Positions 16,106 through 24,830 of a stretch of 64,000 nt of DNA are shown piece by piece. Position 1 is the stretch's first letter. Each line of letters starts with the position of its first letter. The position numbers were made by a program, and so were the translations under genes. Origin of the DNA: Microbacterium hominis NBRC 15708 (GTDB lineage: Bacteria > Actinomycetota > Actinomycetes > Actinomycetales > Microbacteriaceae); the NCBI RefSeq assembly GCF_001592125.1, contig NZ_BCWI01000003.1:1-64000 (forward strand). Reading direction: 5' to 3'. The notes under the pieces were generated by a model, which did no database searches, had not been told where the DNA came from, and worked only from the letters and a program-made list of their open reading frames with translations.

Positions 16106-17134
16106 GTGCCGCAACCCGAGCAGCCGACCAGCCGACGCGCCGCGCGCCTCGCCGCCAAGGCGGCGCCGGAGTCGCCCGCGCGTCGGTCGATGCCGGCCGT
16201 CGGGCGCCGCGGTCTCGTGGTGCTGGCGGGGCTCGCGGCTTTGGTGGTGCTCGTCGTCGTCATCGCGCTGACGCGTCCCGGAGGCGCCGCCACGGCGCCC
16301 GGGGGCGGCGCCGCGGGCGTCACCGCGCCCACCGACGCGGTCGCGCTGCCGGACGGGGTGGGGTCGGGCACGCCCGCGACCGGCCTGCCCGTGCCCGCGC
16401 AGAGCGGGGTGGCCGCGGCATCCTGCGACGATCCCGCGGTCTCGTCGGCGCTCGCCGAGGGCAGGGATGCCGACGTCATCACCGCCTTCGGAGGCGGCGC
16501 CGCCTTCCGCGCCGCCGTCGTGTCGGGGGCGGCGCCCTGCATCGATCTCGGCGACCCGCACCGGCTGTGGATCGTCGTCGACAAGCAGCGCCCGTTGAAC
16601 CCGATCGACGTCGAGCCGACCTCGGTCGTCGCCCCCGCCGACATGCAGCGAACCGTCGACGGCCGGCTGCAGCCCGCGGCGGCGGAGGCGCTCACCGCGC
16701 TCGTGGCGGCGGCGGCGAACGAGGGCGCGGGGGCGATCGGCCTCAACAGCGCCTACCGTTCGTTCGCCTCGCAGACGCGCACCTACAACGGCTACGTGAA
16801 CACCCTCGGTCGCGCCGCCGCCGACCAGCAGAGCGCGCGGCCCGGCTTCAGTGAGCACCAGACCGGACTCGCCACCGACGTGGCGGCCTGCGACGGCGGC
16901 TGCGGCGCGATCGAAGCGTTCGGCGGGACGCCGCAGGGCGCCTGGGTCGCCGAGAACGCGTGGCGGTTCGGCTACATCGTCCGCTACGAGAGCGGCTACA
17001 CCGCCACCACGGGGTACGAGGCCGAGCCGTGGCATCTGCGCTACATCGGCCCCGAGCTCGCGAAGGCGTACCACGAGGGTGGGTTCCACACGCTCGAGGA
17101 CTTCTTCGGGCTGCCGGCCGCCCCCGACTACTGA
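16106..17134 (+). CDS. M15 family D,D-carboxypeptidase (VanY-like)
   Basis: A 342-residue protein with a basic N-terminus and one transmembrane anchor (RRGLVVLAGLAALVVLVVVIALT), a Gly/Ala-rich linker, and a C-terminal extracellular peptidase domain. The domain shows GLNSAYRSFASQ, the zinc motif SEHQTGLATDV (His and Asp ligands) and EPWHLRYIG with the third His. VanY-type zinc enzymes trim terminal D-Ala from peptidoglycan stems. The GTG start lies 6 nt behind CAGAAT (16094-16099), a leaderless layout. Confidence 0.88.
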   Translation: MPQPEQPTSRRAARLAAKAAPESPARRSMPAVGRRGLVVLAGLAALVVLVVVIALTRPGGAATAPGGGAAGVTAPTDAVALPDGVGSGTPATGLPVPAQSGVAAASCDDPAVSSALAEGRDADVITAFGGGAAFRAAVVSGAAPCIDLGDPHRLWIVVDKQRPLNPIDVEPTSVVAPADMQRTVDGRLQPAAAEALTALVAAAANEGAGAIGLNSAYRSFASQTRTYNGYVNTLGRAAADQQSARPGFSEHQTGLATDVAACDGGCGAIEAFGGTPQGAWVAENAWRFGYIVRYESGYTATTGYEAEPWHLRYIGPELAKAYHEGGFHTLEDFFGLPAAPDY

Positions 17135-17287
17135 TCGCCCGGGGTCGCCGTCGCGCGAGGGTCGTCCTGTCGCCACCGACATGAAACCCAGTACCATGGA
17201 TGCTGGGATGCGATGCCACCGGCATCCGTCGTTCATCGCGACACGTCCCGCAGATTCGACACTCGACGACGAGAGGACGGGCGCACC

Positions 17288-18451
17288 ATGGAGCGCGACA
17301 TCTACGACGAGGATCACGAGGCGTTCCGCGACGTCGTCAAGGAGTTCCTCAAGCGCTTCGCCACCGAGGAGAAGCGCAAGCAGTGGGAGGCGGACGGGGA
17401 GATCGACCGCGCCACCATGCTCGCCGCCGGCGAGGCCGGCATCATCGGTCTGAGCGTGCCGGAGGAGTTCGGCGGCGCCGGGATGCTGCAGGACTACCGT
17501 TTCCGCGCGATCGTGCTCGAGGAGACGATCGGGGCCGGCCAGGGCTCGCTCGCCGGGGCCTTCGGCATCCAGGACGACCTCGCCGTCCCGTACATCGTGC
17601 ACATGGGGACGCAGGAGCAGAAGGAGAAGTGGCTGCCGGGGATGGCGACCGGCGAGATCCTCGGCGCGCTCGCGATGACCGAGCCCGGCGCCGGCAGCGA
17701 CCTGCGCGGCATCAAGACCACGGCGAAGAAGGTCGACGGCGGCTACCTCGTCAACGGCGCCAAGACCTTCATCTCCTCGGGCAAGACCGCCGACATGGTC
17801 GTCACGTTCGTGAAGACCGGCGAGGGCAACCGTCCGGATGCCTTCAGCCTGCTGATCCTCGAGGACGGCATGGAGGGCTTCGACCACGGCAAGAAGCTCG
17901 AGAAGATGGGCTTCCACGGGTGGGACACCGCCGAGCTGAGCTTCACCGACGTCTTCGTCCCGGAGGCGAACCTCATCGGCGGCAAGGAGGGGCTGGGCTT
18001 CATCCAGCTGATGATGAACCTCCCGCTCGAGCGCCTGTCGATCGGCGTGGCCGCGGCGGCAGCCGGCGAGGCCGCGTTCGTCTGGACGCGCGACTATGTG
18101 CTCAGCCGTGAGGCGTTCGGCGAGCGGATCGCCGACTTCCAGAACACGCGGTTCCTGCTGGCCGACATGGCCACGACGGTCGACGTCATGTGGACCTACA
18201 ACGACCGCGCGATGATGCTCTACAAGGACAAGAAGCTCACCGCCGAGGAGGCCGCGAAGGTCAAGTTCTGGTCGACCGACCGCGAGGCGGAGCTGCTCGA
18301 CACCGGCGTGCAGCTGCACGGCGGGTACGGCTACATCACCGAGTACCCGATCGCCCGCGCCTACCTCGACGCCCGCGTCCACCGCATCTACGGCGGCACG
18401 AACGAAATCATGCGCGACATCGTGTCGCGCCAGATCGTCGGCAAGCGCTGA
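17288..18451 (+). CDS. Acyl-CoA dehydrogenase
   Basis: A 387-residue FAD-dependent acyl-CoA dehydrogenase, catalysing the first step of beta-oxidation. It shows the N-terminal helical domain (FRDVVKEFLKRFATEEKRK), the FAD/substrate loop ALAMTEPGAGSDLRGI, the beta domain TFISSGKTADMVV, and the C-terminal LHGGYGYITEYPIARAYLDARVHRIYGGTNEI split here as read. The position equivalent to the MCAD catalytic Glu is Gly (YGGTNEI), while LPLERLSIGV carries Glu248, the arrangement of long-chain and isovaleryl enzymes. ATG at 17288 follows GAGAGG; no neighbour shares its pathway. Confidence 0.92.
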   Translation: MERDIYDEDHEAFRDVVKEFLKRFATEEKRKQWEADGEIDRATMLAAGEAGIIGLSVPEEFGGAGMLQDYRFRAIVLEETIGAGQGSLAGAFGIQDDLAVPYIVHMGTQEQKEKWLPGMATGEILGALAMTEPGAGSDLRGIKTTAKKVDGGYLVNGAKTFISSGKTADMVVTFVKTGEGNRPDAFSLLILEDGMEGFDHGKKLEKMGFHGWDTAELSFTDVFVPEANLIGGKEGLGFIQLMMNLPLERLSIGVAAAAAGEAAFVWTRDYVLSREAFGERIADFQNTRFLLADMATTVDVMWTYNDRAMMLYKDKKLTAEEAAKVKFWSTDREAELLDTGVQLHGGYGYITEYPIARAYLDARVHRIYGGTNEIMRDIVSRQIVGKR

Positions 18452-18470
18452 CCGCGGCATCCGCTCTGCC

Positions 18471-18540
18471 GCGAGAAACCATCTGCGCACCGAGAAACCG
18501 GTGCGCAGGTGGTTTCTCGTCGTGGGAATGGTTTCTCGCG
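18471..18540. repeat. Palindromic element B (GAGAAACC family)
   Basis: Nested inverted repeat of 70 bp. Outer arms GCGAGAAACCAT (18471-18482) and ATGGTTTCTCGC (18528-18539) are perfect over 12 bp; inner arms CGAGAAACC (18491-18499) and GGTTTCTCG (18511-18519) are perfect over 9. All four share GAGAAACC. It lies between the acyl-CoA dehydrogenase and T5orf172 genes, and could also end the former's transcript. Confidence 0.75.
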
Positions 18541-18612
18541 GGCGAGGCGCGGGCGAGGCGAGGCGCGGGCGAGGGCGGCGGGGGTGTCGGCGGGTGCGGG
18601 TAGCGTGCGGGC

Positions 18613-19038
18613 ATGGCGGAGCCGCAGCGGTGCGTGATGTGCGGGCTCGCGCAGCCGACCGCGGATGCCGGCGGCACCCCGACCTGCCCGGTGTGCGGGT
18701 GGCGGCTCGGCGACAGTCCCGATCCCGACCTGCCGCGCCCGCGCGTCGAGGTGGTCTACTACCTGCGGTGGGAAGAGCGCATCAAGATCGGCACGAGTCG
18801 CGAGCCCCGGCGGCGTCTCGCCGCGATCCGGCATCAGGAGCTGCTGGCGTTCGAACTCGGCGGGCGCGCTGTCGAGCGCGCGCGGCATGAGCAGTTCGCT
18901 CACCTGCGCGAAGGCGGCGAGTGGTTCCGCGCAGAGCCGGAGCTGCGGGCCCACGCCGCCGAGCTCGCGGGGACGGTGCCCCCGTGGCACCGCTACGCCC
19001 GGTGGATGGCCGACGCCCTGCGTCAGGCGGTCAGCTGA
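18613..19038 (+). CDS. Zinc-ribbon plus T5orf172 (GIY-YIG-like) protein
   Basis: A 141-residue protein. Residues 6-36 form a CxxC...CxxC zinc ribbon (CVMCGLAQ, CPVCGWRLG). Residues 45-120 match the T5orf172 branch of the GIY-YIG nuclease fold: VVYYLRWEERIKIGTSREPRRRL, then RARHEQFAHLREGGEWF with the expected Glu. T5orf172 domains are found in phage and in stand-alone predicted endonucleases. Chromosomal role unknown; DNA repair or restriction of foreign DNA is inference. TAGCGT (18601-18606) is 6 nt before the ATG, a leaderless layout. Confidence 0.78.
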   Translation: MAEPQRCVMCGLAQPTADAGGTPTCPVCGWRLGDSPDPDLPRPRVEVVYYLRWEERIKIGTSREPRRRLAAIRHQELLAFELGGRAVERARHEQFAHLREGGEWFRAEPELRAHAAELAGTVPPWHRYARWMADALRQAVS

Positions 19039-19054
19039 AGCCGGGTCGCACCGA

Positions 19055-19600
19055 TCACGCCACCGCGCGGTGACGGGCGAGGCGGGCCACCCCGGCGGCG
19101 CGCAGCCGGTCGGCGATGACGATCCCGATCGCCGTGCCGCCCACGCAGGATGCCACGCACAGCGCGATGAAGCCGCTGAGCGCGACCGGCGACATGGCCC
19201 AGAGGTCGAACGACTGGGCGGCGAGGACGGGGTAGGCGATGCCGATGACGATCGCTCCCGCGTAGTGCATCCACGTGGCCCAGCGGCGGTACGCCGTCAG
19301 CAGGAACGGCAGCTCCGGGAAGAACGCCCAGAACAGGGTGGTCGCCACCGCCGAGATCGTGAAGAACGGCGCGAGCACGAGGCCGGAGATGAGTCCGACC
19401 AGCAGGCCGGCGACGGGGCGGTGCAGCAGCCGCAGCGCGACCACGGCGGGGATCACCCAGAGACCGGCGATACCGATCGAGACGAACGGCAACGTCGCGA
19501 ACAATGCCAGCGACACCCACCAGCCCGCCGCGAGGACGACGCCTCCCGCCACGCCGATGGCCGCGCAGGTCAACAGGTAGGCGGTCGTGACCCGGCCCAT
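19055..19600 (-). CDS. ECF transporter S component, YkoE-like (S1)
   Basis: A 181-residue integral membrane protein with about five or six helices and the RRWATWMHYAG and FALIxxx-type loops seen in YkoE-like substrate-binding subunits of ECF transporters. YkoE proteins are usually assigned to thiamine-precursor uptake, but this gene is the last of an operon with a siderophore-interacting reductase and lies downstream of a DtxR-like box, so an iron-chelate ligand is plausible. Its ATG overlaps the reductase stop (TGATG), so translation is coupled. Confidence 0.75.
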   Translation of the reverse strand: MGRVTTAYLLTCAAIGVAGGVVLAAGWWVSLALFATLPFVSIGIAGLWVIPAVVALRLLHRPVAGLLVGLISGLVLAPFFTISAVATTLFWAFFPELPFLLTAYRRWATWMHYAGAIVIGIAYPVLAAQSFDLWAMSPVALSGFIALCVASCVGGTAIGIVIADRLRAAGVARLARHRAVA

Positions 19601-20472
19601 CAGTGCTCCTCCGCGCCGCTGCGCTCCGCCGCCGGCGTCGGCGATGCGGACCCGGCACGCCAGTAGCCGACGAAGCTGATCCGGTCCTTCGGGTGCCCCG
19701 ACGCGACGAGGTGGCGGCGGGCGGCGACCGGCAGCGACTGCTCGCCGACGACGAAGACATGCGTATCGGATGCCGGAGGGTCGAGCTGCCGCAGAGCACT
19801 CAGCGCGAGGGTTCCGGGGCGCGCCCCGGCATCCCGCACCAGCCACCGCACCTCCACGCCGTCGGGCGCGTCGATCTCCAGCACGTCGTCGGCCGACGGC
19901 GCCTCGACCAGCACGGTGCCGGTCGCGGTGGACGGCAGCGACGCGCACACGCCGGACACCGCCGGGACGCCCGTCTCGTCGGCGATCAGCAGGACGCGCT
20001 CGACGCCGCGCTCCGGTGAGAAGCCCAGCCCCTCGTCGATGATCACGACCGACTCGCCCACGGTCGCGGAGGCGGCCCAGCGCGACGCCGGACCCGCGGT
20101 CGGCCCGGAGCCGTGCAGCACGAAGTCGACGTCGAGCTCCGCTCCGCCGCTGGGCCCGCTCGCGCGGTAGGCGCGGACCGTGTAGTTGCGCATCGCGGGC
20201 CGGATGCCCTCCGGGATGCGCAGGTACGACAGGTACCCGAAGATCCGGTTCGCCTTCGCGGGGATGCGCTCCAGACCCGCGCCCGCGCTGTCGCTGCGGT
20301 GCGGCAGGAACAGCCGGAACCACTGGTCGTAGCCCAGCGGCGAGAACCGGCCGATGTCGCCCCCGCCGAGGGTGACGCGCATCCAGTGGGGGGCGAGGCG
20401 GCGGACGGCGACCACCTCCAGTCGGAGAAGGTCTTGGGAGGCGGGCTTGGTCAGGCGTGAGGAGCGGGCCAT
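19600..20472 (-). CDS. Siderophore-interacting protein (FAD ferric reductase)
   Basis: A 290-residue SIP/ViuB-family flavoreductase. The N-terminal FAD-binding barrel contains MRNYTVRAYR (the R-x-Y-T/S motif) and SRWAASATVGESV; the C-terminal half is the SIP domain with LLIADETGVPAVSGVCASLP and FVVGEQSLPVAARRHLV. These enzymes reduce Fe(III)-siderophores in the cytoplasm to release iron. ATG at 20472 follows AAAGGA; the upstream in-frame ATG at 20535 would overlap the EcfT gene. It lies between EcfT and a second S component, tying the ECF transporter to iron. Confidence 0.9.
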   Translation of the reverse strand: MARSSRLTKPASQDLLRLEVVAVRRLAPHWMRVTLGGGDIGRFSPLGYDQWFRLFLPHRSDSAGAGLERIPAKANRIFGYLSYLRIPEGIRPAMRNYTVRAYRASGPSGGAELDVDFVLHGSGPTAGPASRWAASATVGESVVIIDEGLGFSPERGVERVLLIADETGVPAVSGVCASLPSTATGTVLVEAPSADDVLEIDAPDGVEVRWLVRDAGARPGTLALSALRQLDPPASDTHVFVVGEQSLPVAARRHLVASGHPKDRISFVGYWRAGSASPTPAAERSGAEEH

Positions 20473-20494
20473 GCGGCATCCTTTCTGCGACGGA

Positions 20495-21298
20495 TCAGGG
20501 TGCCCACGGGAAGAGGGCGACGAGGATGACGGCACTGGTCAGCCAGAAGACGGCGACGAACACCGTGTCGCGTCGGCGCCACGGGACGAGGTGCCGTTCG
20601 GTGCGGTCGGGGTGGGCGCCGAAGGCGCGCGCATCCATCGCGAGGGCGACCCGCTCGGCGTGCCGGATCGCGCCCGCCAGCAGCGGCACGAGGTAGCCCC
20701 ACCAGCGCGCGAGCGCGGCGACGGGGCCGCGGCCGCCGTGCGACCCCCGCACGCGGTGGGCCTGGCGGATGACGTCGAGTTCGTGCCCGAACCTCGGGAC
20801 GAAGCGGAACGCGGCCAGCGCGGTGTAGCCGATGCGGTACGGCACCCGCAGCTGCTGCACGCTCGCCCGCACGAGATCGGGTCCGGTGGTCGTCAGCCCC
20901 GCGATGAGCGCGAGCGCGACGATCGCCGCCAGGCGCAGACCCGTCGCGAACCCGACGGTCAGCGCACCGGTCGTGAGGCTCCAGTCGCCGATGCGGGCGA
21001 CGACGTCGCCGCCGACGCGCGCCGGATCGGTCCACAGGCTCATCGACAGGCCGATCACGATCGCCGCGACCGGCACCGCCACGAGCAGCAGCAGCGCGAT
21101 CCGCCGGGTGATGCGGGTGCCGGCGAGGATGACCGCACAGGCGAGCGCGAGGAACGCGAGCGGGGTCGCGAGGTCGCGCGCGAAGACGAGGAGCACCATC
21201 GCCGGCAGCGGTGCCGCGAGCTTCGCGAGCGGGTTCAGCCCCGCGAGGAGCCCGCCCGCGTCGACGCGGGCCCAGGGGTCGACGGTCGTCGCGCTCAC
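20495..21298 (-). CDS. ecfT: ECF transporter T component
   Basis: A 267-residue transmembrane scaffold of an energy-coupling-factor transporter, with about five or six helices and the two coupling-helix motifs that dock onto the ATPases: IRQAHRVRGS and VALAMDARAFGAH (variants of the A-R-G signature). It connects the ATPase pair to interchangeable S components. The GTG start overlaps the stop of the ATPase gene by 4 nt. Confidence 0.92.
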   Translation of the reverse strand: MSATTVDPWARVDAGGLLAGLNPLAKLAAPLPAMVLLVFARDLATPLAFLALACAVILAGTRITRRIALLLLVAVPVAAIVIGLSMSLWTDPARVGGDVVARIGDWSLTTGALTVGFATGLRLAAIVALALIAGLTTTGPDLVRASVQQLRVPYRIGYTALAAFRFVPRFGHELDVIRQAHRVRGSHGGRGPVAALARWWGYLVPLLAGAIRHAERVALAMDARAFGAHPDRTERHLVPWRRRDTVFVAVFWLTSAVILVALFPWAP

Positions 21299-23136
21299 CG
21301 CGCCGCCCTCCCCGCGGCATCCGCCGCCGGCAGATCGGCGAGTCGGGTGACGCCGGCGAGGGAAGGATGCCGCGTCAGGCCGGCGAACGCGCGGCGCAGG
21401 GGAGGCTGTCGCAGCCCCGCCGAGCGGAGCAGATCGTCGTCGGCGAACACGGCGGGTGTCGCGGCATCCGCGATGATGCGCCCGTCGCCCACGACGATCG
21501 TGCGGTGCGCGTGCTCGGTGACCAGTTGCATGTCATGGGTGACGACGAGGATGGTCGTGCCTTCGGCGCTGAGGTCGCTCAGCAGGCCCATCAGCTCGTC
21601 GGCGCGTGCGCGGTCCTGACCGAACGTCGGCTCGTCGAGCGCGAGCACCGGTGCGCCCGCGACCAGAGCCGTGCCGACCGAGAGGCGGCGCTTCTGGCCG
21701 CCCGAGAGCAGGAACGGGTGGACCTCGGCCTTGTCCTCGAGGCCGAACCGGCGCAGCACGTCGAACGCGCGCTCGCGCACCTCCTCCTCGGGCAGCCGCT
21801 GTCGGCGCAGGCCGTGGGCGAGCTCGTCGTACACCGTGTGGGCGATGAACTGGTGTTCGGGATTCTGGAAGACGAAGCCGATCCGCCGTGACAGGGTGCG
21901 CAGGTCGGTGCGGCCCACGTCGACGCCGTCCACGGTGACCTGCCCGCGCGGGACGGGGATGACTCCCGCGAGCGACTGCAGGAGCGTCGTCTTGCCGGCG
22001 CCGTTCGCGCCGACGATCGCGACGAACGCGCCGGCGTCGACGTCGAGGTCGATGCCGTGGAGGATCTCGCGGCGCCCGCGGCGCGTTCGCAGCCCGCGCG
22101 CACGGATGACGGGGGATGCCGCGCCCGGGGCCTCCGCATCGTCTGCACGACTCCGCCTGGACGAGCCTTCGGAGGGGTCGGAGCCGGCGGTGGCCGCCGT
22201 CGAGGCGGAGTCGTGCAGACCGCCGCCCGCGGATGTGTCGGCCGACTCCAGGGCGGCGTGCAGCTCGGCGGATTCGAGGGGGAGGGGGTCGAGCGTCCAG
22301 CCGGCCGCGCGCAGGCGGAGGGCGGCGAGGGTCGACACGGGCAGCCACACGCCCATCTCGTGCAGCTCGGCGGCGCGGGCGCGGAGCACGTCGTCGACGG
22401 TGCCGTCCGCGACGGTGCGCCCGACGTGGTCGAGCACGACGACCCGGTCGGTGATCCCCACGACGGCGTCGAGGTTGTGCTCGACCAGCAGGATCGCCCG
22501 GTCGCCGGCGGCGACGAGGTCGCCCAGTGCGGCGTAGACCTCCTCGATGCCCTGCGGGTCGAGGTTGGCCGTGGGCTCGTCGAGAACGAGCAGGGGCGAG
22601 CCCATCGCCAGGGCGCACGCGATCGCGAGCCGCTGCCGGCCGCCGCCGCTCAGACGGTCGGGGTTCTCGTGGCGGCGCTCCCACAGGCCGACGCGGCGCA
22701 ACGCCTCCTCGGCCCGGGTCAGCACCTCGTCGACCGGCAGCCGCAGATTCTCGGGACCGAACGCCACTTCGTCGAGCAGCGTGCCGGTCACCAGCTGTGC
22801 GTCCGGGTCCTGGAAGACCATGCCCACGTGCGTGCTCAGCCGGGCCACGGGCGTCGTGGCGGTGTCGAGCCCGGCGACCTCGACGGTGCCGGAGAGGGCG
22901 GCGGGCACGGCGTGCGGGATGAGGCCGTTGAGGGCGAGCGCCAGCGTGGACTTCCCGGCGCCGCTGGGTCCGAGCAGCAGCACCACCTCACCGCGCGCCA
23001 CGTCGAACGTGGCGGATGCCGGGGCATCGGCATCCGCGCCCTCATGCCGGATCGCGAGATCGCGCACGCGCAGCAGCGGAGCAGGCTCACGGCCGGCGGG
23101 AGCAGCGGCTTCCGCTCCGAAGACGGCAGAGGTCAC
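21295..23136 (-). CDS. ECF transporter ATPase, fused double ABC protein
   Basis: A 613-residue fusion of two ECF-type ATPases. Half 1 (about 22-270): Walker A GPSGAGKST, signature LSGGGRQRLAIA, Walker B LLVLDEPTANLD. Half 2 (about 345-600): GANGAGKTT, LSGGQKRRLSVG, VLALDEPTFGQD, followed by a switch His (VTHD). The two halves act as EcfA1/EcfA2. The linker at about residues 305-340 is Ser/Ala-rich (GGGLHDSASTAATAGSDPSEG) and is encoded by an inserted palindromic element. The GTG at 23136 is about 36 bp behind a DtxR-like box, suggesting iron control of the operon. Confidence 0.93.
   Translation of the reverse strand: MTSAVFGAEAAAPAGREPAPLLRVRDLAIRHEGADADAPASATFDVARGEVVLLLGPSGAGKSTLALALNGLIPHAVPAALSGTVEVAGLDTATTPVARLSTHVGMVFQDPDAQLVTGTLLDEVAFGPENLRLPVDEVLTRAEEALRRVGLWERRHENPDRLSGGGRQRLAIACALAMGSPLLVLDEPTANLDPQGIEEVYAALGDLVAAGDRAILLVEHNLDAVVGITDRVVVLDHVGRTVADGTVDDVLRARAAELHEMGVWLPVSTLAALRLRAAGWTLDPLPLESAELHAALESADTSAGGGLHDSASTAATAGSDPSEGSSRRSRADDAEAPGAASPVIRARGLRTRRGRREILHGIDLDVDAGAFVAIVGANGAGKTTLLQSLAGVIPVPRGQVTVDGVDVGRTDLRTLSRRIGFVFQNPEHQFIAHTVYDELAHGLRRQRLPEEEVRERAFDVLRRFGLEDKAEVHPFLLSGGQKRRLSVGTALVAGAPVLALDEPTFGQDRARADELMGLLSDLSAEGTTILVVTHDMQLVTEHAHRTIVVGDGRIIADAATPAVFADDDLLRSAGLRQPPLRRAFAGLTRHPSLAGVTRLADLPAADAAGRAAR
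22141..22220. repeat. Palindromic element E inside the ECF ATPase gene
   Basis: GTCTGCACGACTCCGCCT (22141-22158) and its exact inverse AGGCGGAGTCGTGCAGAC (22203-22220) are perfect 18-bp arms 44 nt apart, 80 bp in total. The element is in frame and encodes the Ser/Thr/Ala-rich linker between the two ABC domains. Its length and placement in a flexible linker parallel element D2 in the DUF3516 helicase. Confidence 0.75.
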
Positions 23137-23171
23137 GGATCATCCCAGCGGTCGGGCAGAGGGTCGCTCCC

Positions 23172-23191
23172 AGGTTAGCCCAGCCTAACCT
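23172..23191 (-). promoter_or_regulatory. DtxR/IdeR-like iron box
   Basis: AGGTTAG (23172-23178) and CTAACCT (23185-23191) are perfect inverted arms with CCCAGC between. Aligned to the DtxR/IdeR consensus TWAGGTTAGSCTAACCTWA, the stretch 23175-23193 matches 15 of 19 positions, and by symmetry the other strand gives a second overlapping fit. It sits between S2 and the ATPase gene, in the right place to repress EcfAA-EcfT-SIP-S1 when iron is replete. Confidence 0.75.
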
Positions 23192-23207
23192 CAGCGGCCA
23201 ACAGTCG

Positions 23208-23768
23208 TCAGCGCCGGACGGTCTGCCGCGCCACGCCGGCGCGCCGCAGCGAGGCTCCGACGCCCAGGCCGATCGCCGTCCACGCGACGGGACCGCACAC
23301 GGACAGGGCGAGGTAGGCGATCTGGGCCCACAGGGCGTAGGCGCTCAGATGCGCCGCGAAGAAGACGACGACCGCCACGAGCACGCCGATGACCGCCGCG
23401 GAGATGAAGAAGCGCCACGCTCCCCAGGCGCGATAGCGCGTGAGGGCCGCGACCCCCTCCTGGATGGCGCCGAACAGCAGGGCCGTGCCGAGGAACCGCA
23501 TCGTCCACACGGGGGCGAACGCGCTGGCGACCAGCGCGGCGAGCACGTGCGTGAGCAGGGCCACGAGCGGCAGCCGCAGCACCTCCTGCGCGACGATCCC
23601 GGGGAGCACGTGCGCCCCGAGGACGAGCCCGTAGACGATGGCGAGGCCGGGCACCGCGAGCACCACCGGCGTGACGAGTCCGGCGATGCCGCCGAGGATG
23701 CCGGTGGCCACACCGATGGCCGCGCACACCAGCAGGACGCGCGTCGACAGGACGGTGTTTCGGGCCAC
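23208..23768 (-). CDS. ECF transporter S component, YkoE-like (S2)
   Basis: A 186-residue integral membrane protein with about six helices, including GILGGIAGLVTPVVLAVPGLAIVYGLVLG and FGAIQEGVAALTRYRAWGAWRF, the same family as the S component at the far end of the cluster. Two S components with one EcfAAT module suggest a group-II-like arrangement with alternative substrates. The GTG start is 6 nt behind TACGCT (complement of 23775-23780), so it has its own leaderless promoter, outside the DtxR box that governs the genes after it. Confidence 0.75.
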   Translation of the reverse strand: MARNTVLSTRVLLVCAAIGVATGILGGIAGLVTPVVLAVPGLAIVYGLVLGAHVLPGIVAQEVLRLPLVALLTHVLAALVASAFAPVWTMRFLGTALLFGAIQEGVAALTRYRAWGAWRFFISAAVIGVLVAVVVFFAAHLSAYALWAQIAYLALSVCGPVAWTAIGLGVGASLRRAGVARQTVRR

Positions 23769-23816
23769 GATCCCAGCGTAGCCGCGCGTCCCCGGGGTTC
23801 AGGCCGGGAAAAATGC

Positions 23817-24830
23817 TCAGATGCTGCGCCGCCGCGGTGTCAGCCGCACCGCGGGAAGCGGCGGTGCGGGCACCCGCTCGGCGCCGTGCCCGACGACGTG
23901 ACCGAAGCGCGCCTGTGGCGCGGGCGTCGGGGCGTCCTCCGCCTCGGCCTCCCACGCCGCCCGGGCCGCGACGATCTCCTCGTGCGAACGCGCCACGAAG
24001 TTCCACCACATCACGATGTCGGCTTCGAACGGCTCCCCGCCCAGCAGGAAGAGCGTCGTCTCGCGCACCGCGGTGACCTCGACGCCGTCGCGGTGGATGC
24101 CGAGGTACAGCAGGCCCTGGTCGGGCAGGGCGGTCGCGGCATCCGCTGTCGCCCACACCTCGGGGGTGCCGTCGATGCCGACCAGCGCGTACTCCCACGA
24201 CGGTTCGAGCGGGAGCCGGACGCGGGAGCCGGCCGGGAGGTGGAGCTCGGCGCCGACGATCGGGGTGTACATCGTCGCGGGCGAGGTCGCCCCGGCGAAC
24301 GAGCCCACCACGACCGTTGCGGTGGCGCCCGTCCCGCCGGCGACGTCGGGGATCGTCGTCACGGGCAGGTCGTCGTGGCGCTCGAAGGCGGCGGCGCCGT
24401 GGCGGCGCGACTCGGGCAGCGCGACCCACAGCTGCAGGGCGTCGAGGGCCACCGCCTCCTCGCCGACCGAGTACTCGGAGTGGGCGATGCCGGCGCCGCT
24501 GGTCATCAGGTTGAGCACCCCGCGGCGCACGACGACGTCGCTGCCGAGGGTGTCGCGGTGGCGCACCTCGCCCACGAGCGGCCAGGTGACCGTCTGCAGG
24601 CCGATGTGCGGATGCGGCTCGACGCGCATGCGCGCCGTCTGCGGGCCGAACCGGTCGAGGAAGCACCACGCGCCGACCAGGGGCAGCGCCCGCTGCGGCA
24701 GGCTCCGGTGCACCTCCATGGCGCGAACCCCGCCGAGCGGGACCTCGCGGGCTTCCAGCAGCAACGCCCGCGGACCGTCGCAGACCGCCGGGCCGGCTAC
24801 GTCGGGCGGGGCGTCGTCGAGGCGGGTCAT
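23817..24830 (-). CDS. Pirin family protein
   Basis: A 337-residue bicupin. The N-terminal cupin has the metal ligands of pirin in EPHPHIGLQTVTWP and the conserved LNLMTSGAGIAHSE; the C-terminal cupin contains EYALVGIDG and FLLGGEPFEADIVMWWNFVARS. Pirins bind Fe(II) and are reported as redox sensors or quercetinases; the role here is unknown. ATG at 24830 overlaps the stop of the GNAT gene (ATGA). The very long antisense-free frame reaching to 29306 on this strand is an artefact of GC-rich composition. Confidence 0.9.
   Translation of the reverse strand: MTRLDDAPPDVAGPAVCDGPRALLLEAREVPLGGVRAMEVHRSLPQRALPLVGAWCFLDRFGPQTARMRVEPHPHIGLQTVTWPLVGEVRHRDTLGSDVVVRRGVLNLMTSGAGIAHSEYSVGEEAVALDALQLWVALPESRRHGAAAFERHDDLPVTTIPDVAGGTGATATVVVGSFAGATSPATMYTPIVGAELHLPAGSRVRLPLEPSWEYALVGIDGTPEVWATADAATALPDQGLLYLGIHRDGVEVTAVRETTLFLLGGEPFEADIVMWWNFVARSHEEIVAARAAWEAEAEDAPTPAPQARFGHVVGHGAERVPAPPLPAVRLTPRRRSI

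Noticed and set aside
23769..23816. TPP riboswitch ahead of the YkoE-like S2 gene
   Set aside because: The gene appears leaderless and no thi-box sequence is visible upstream.
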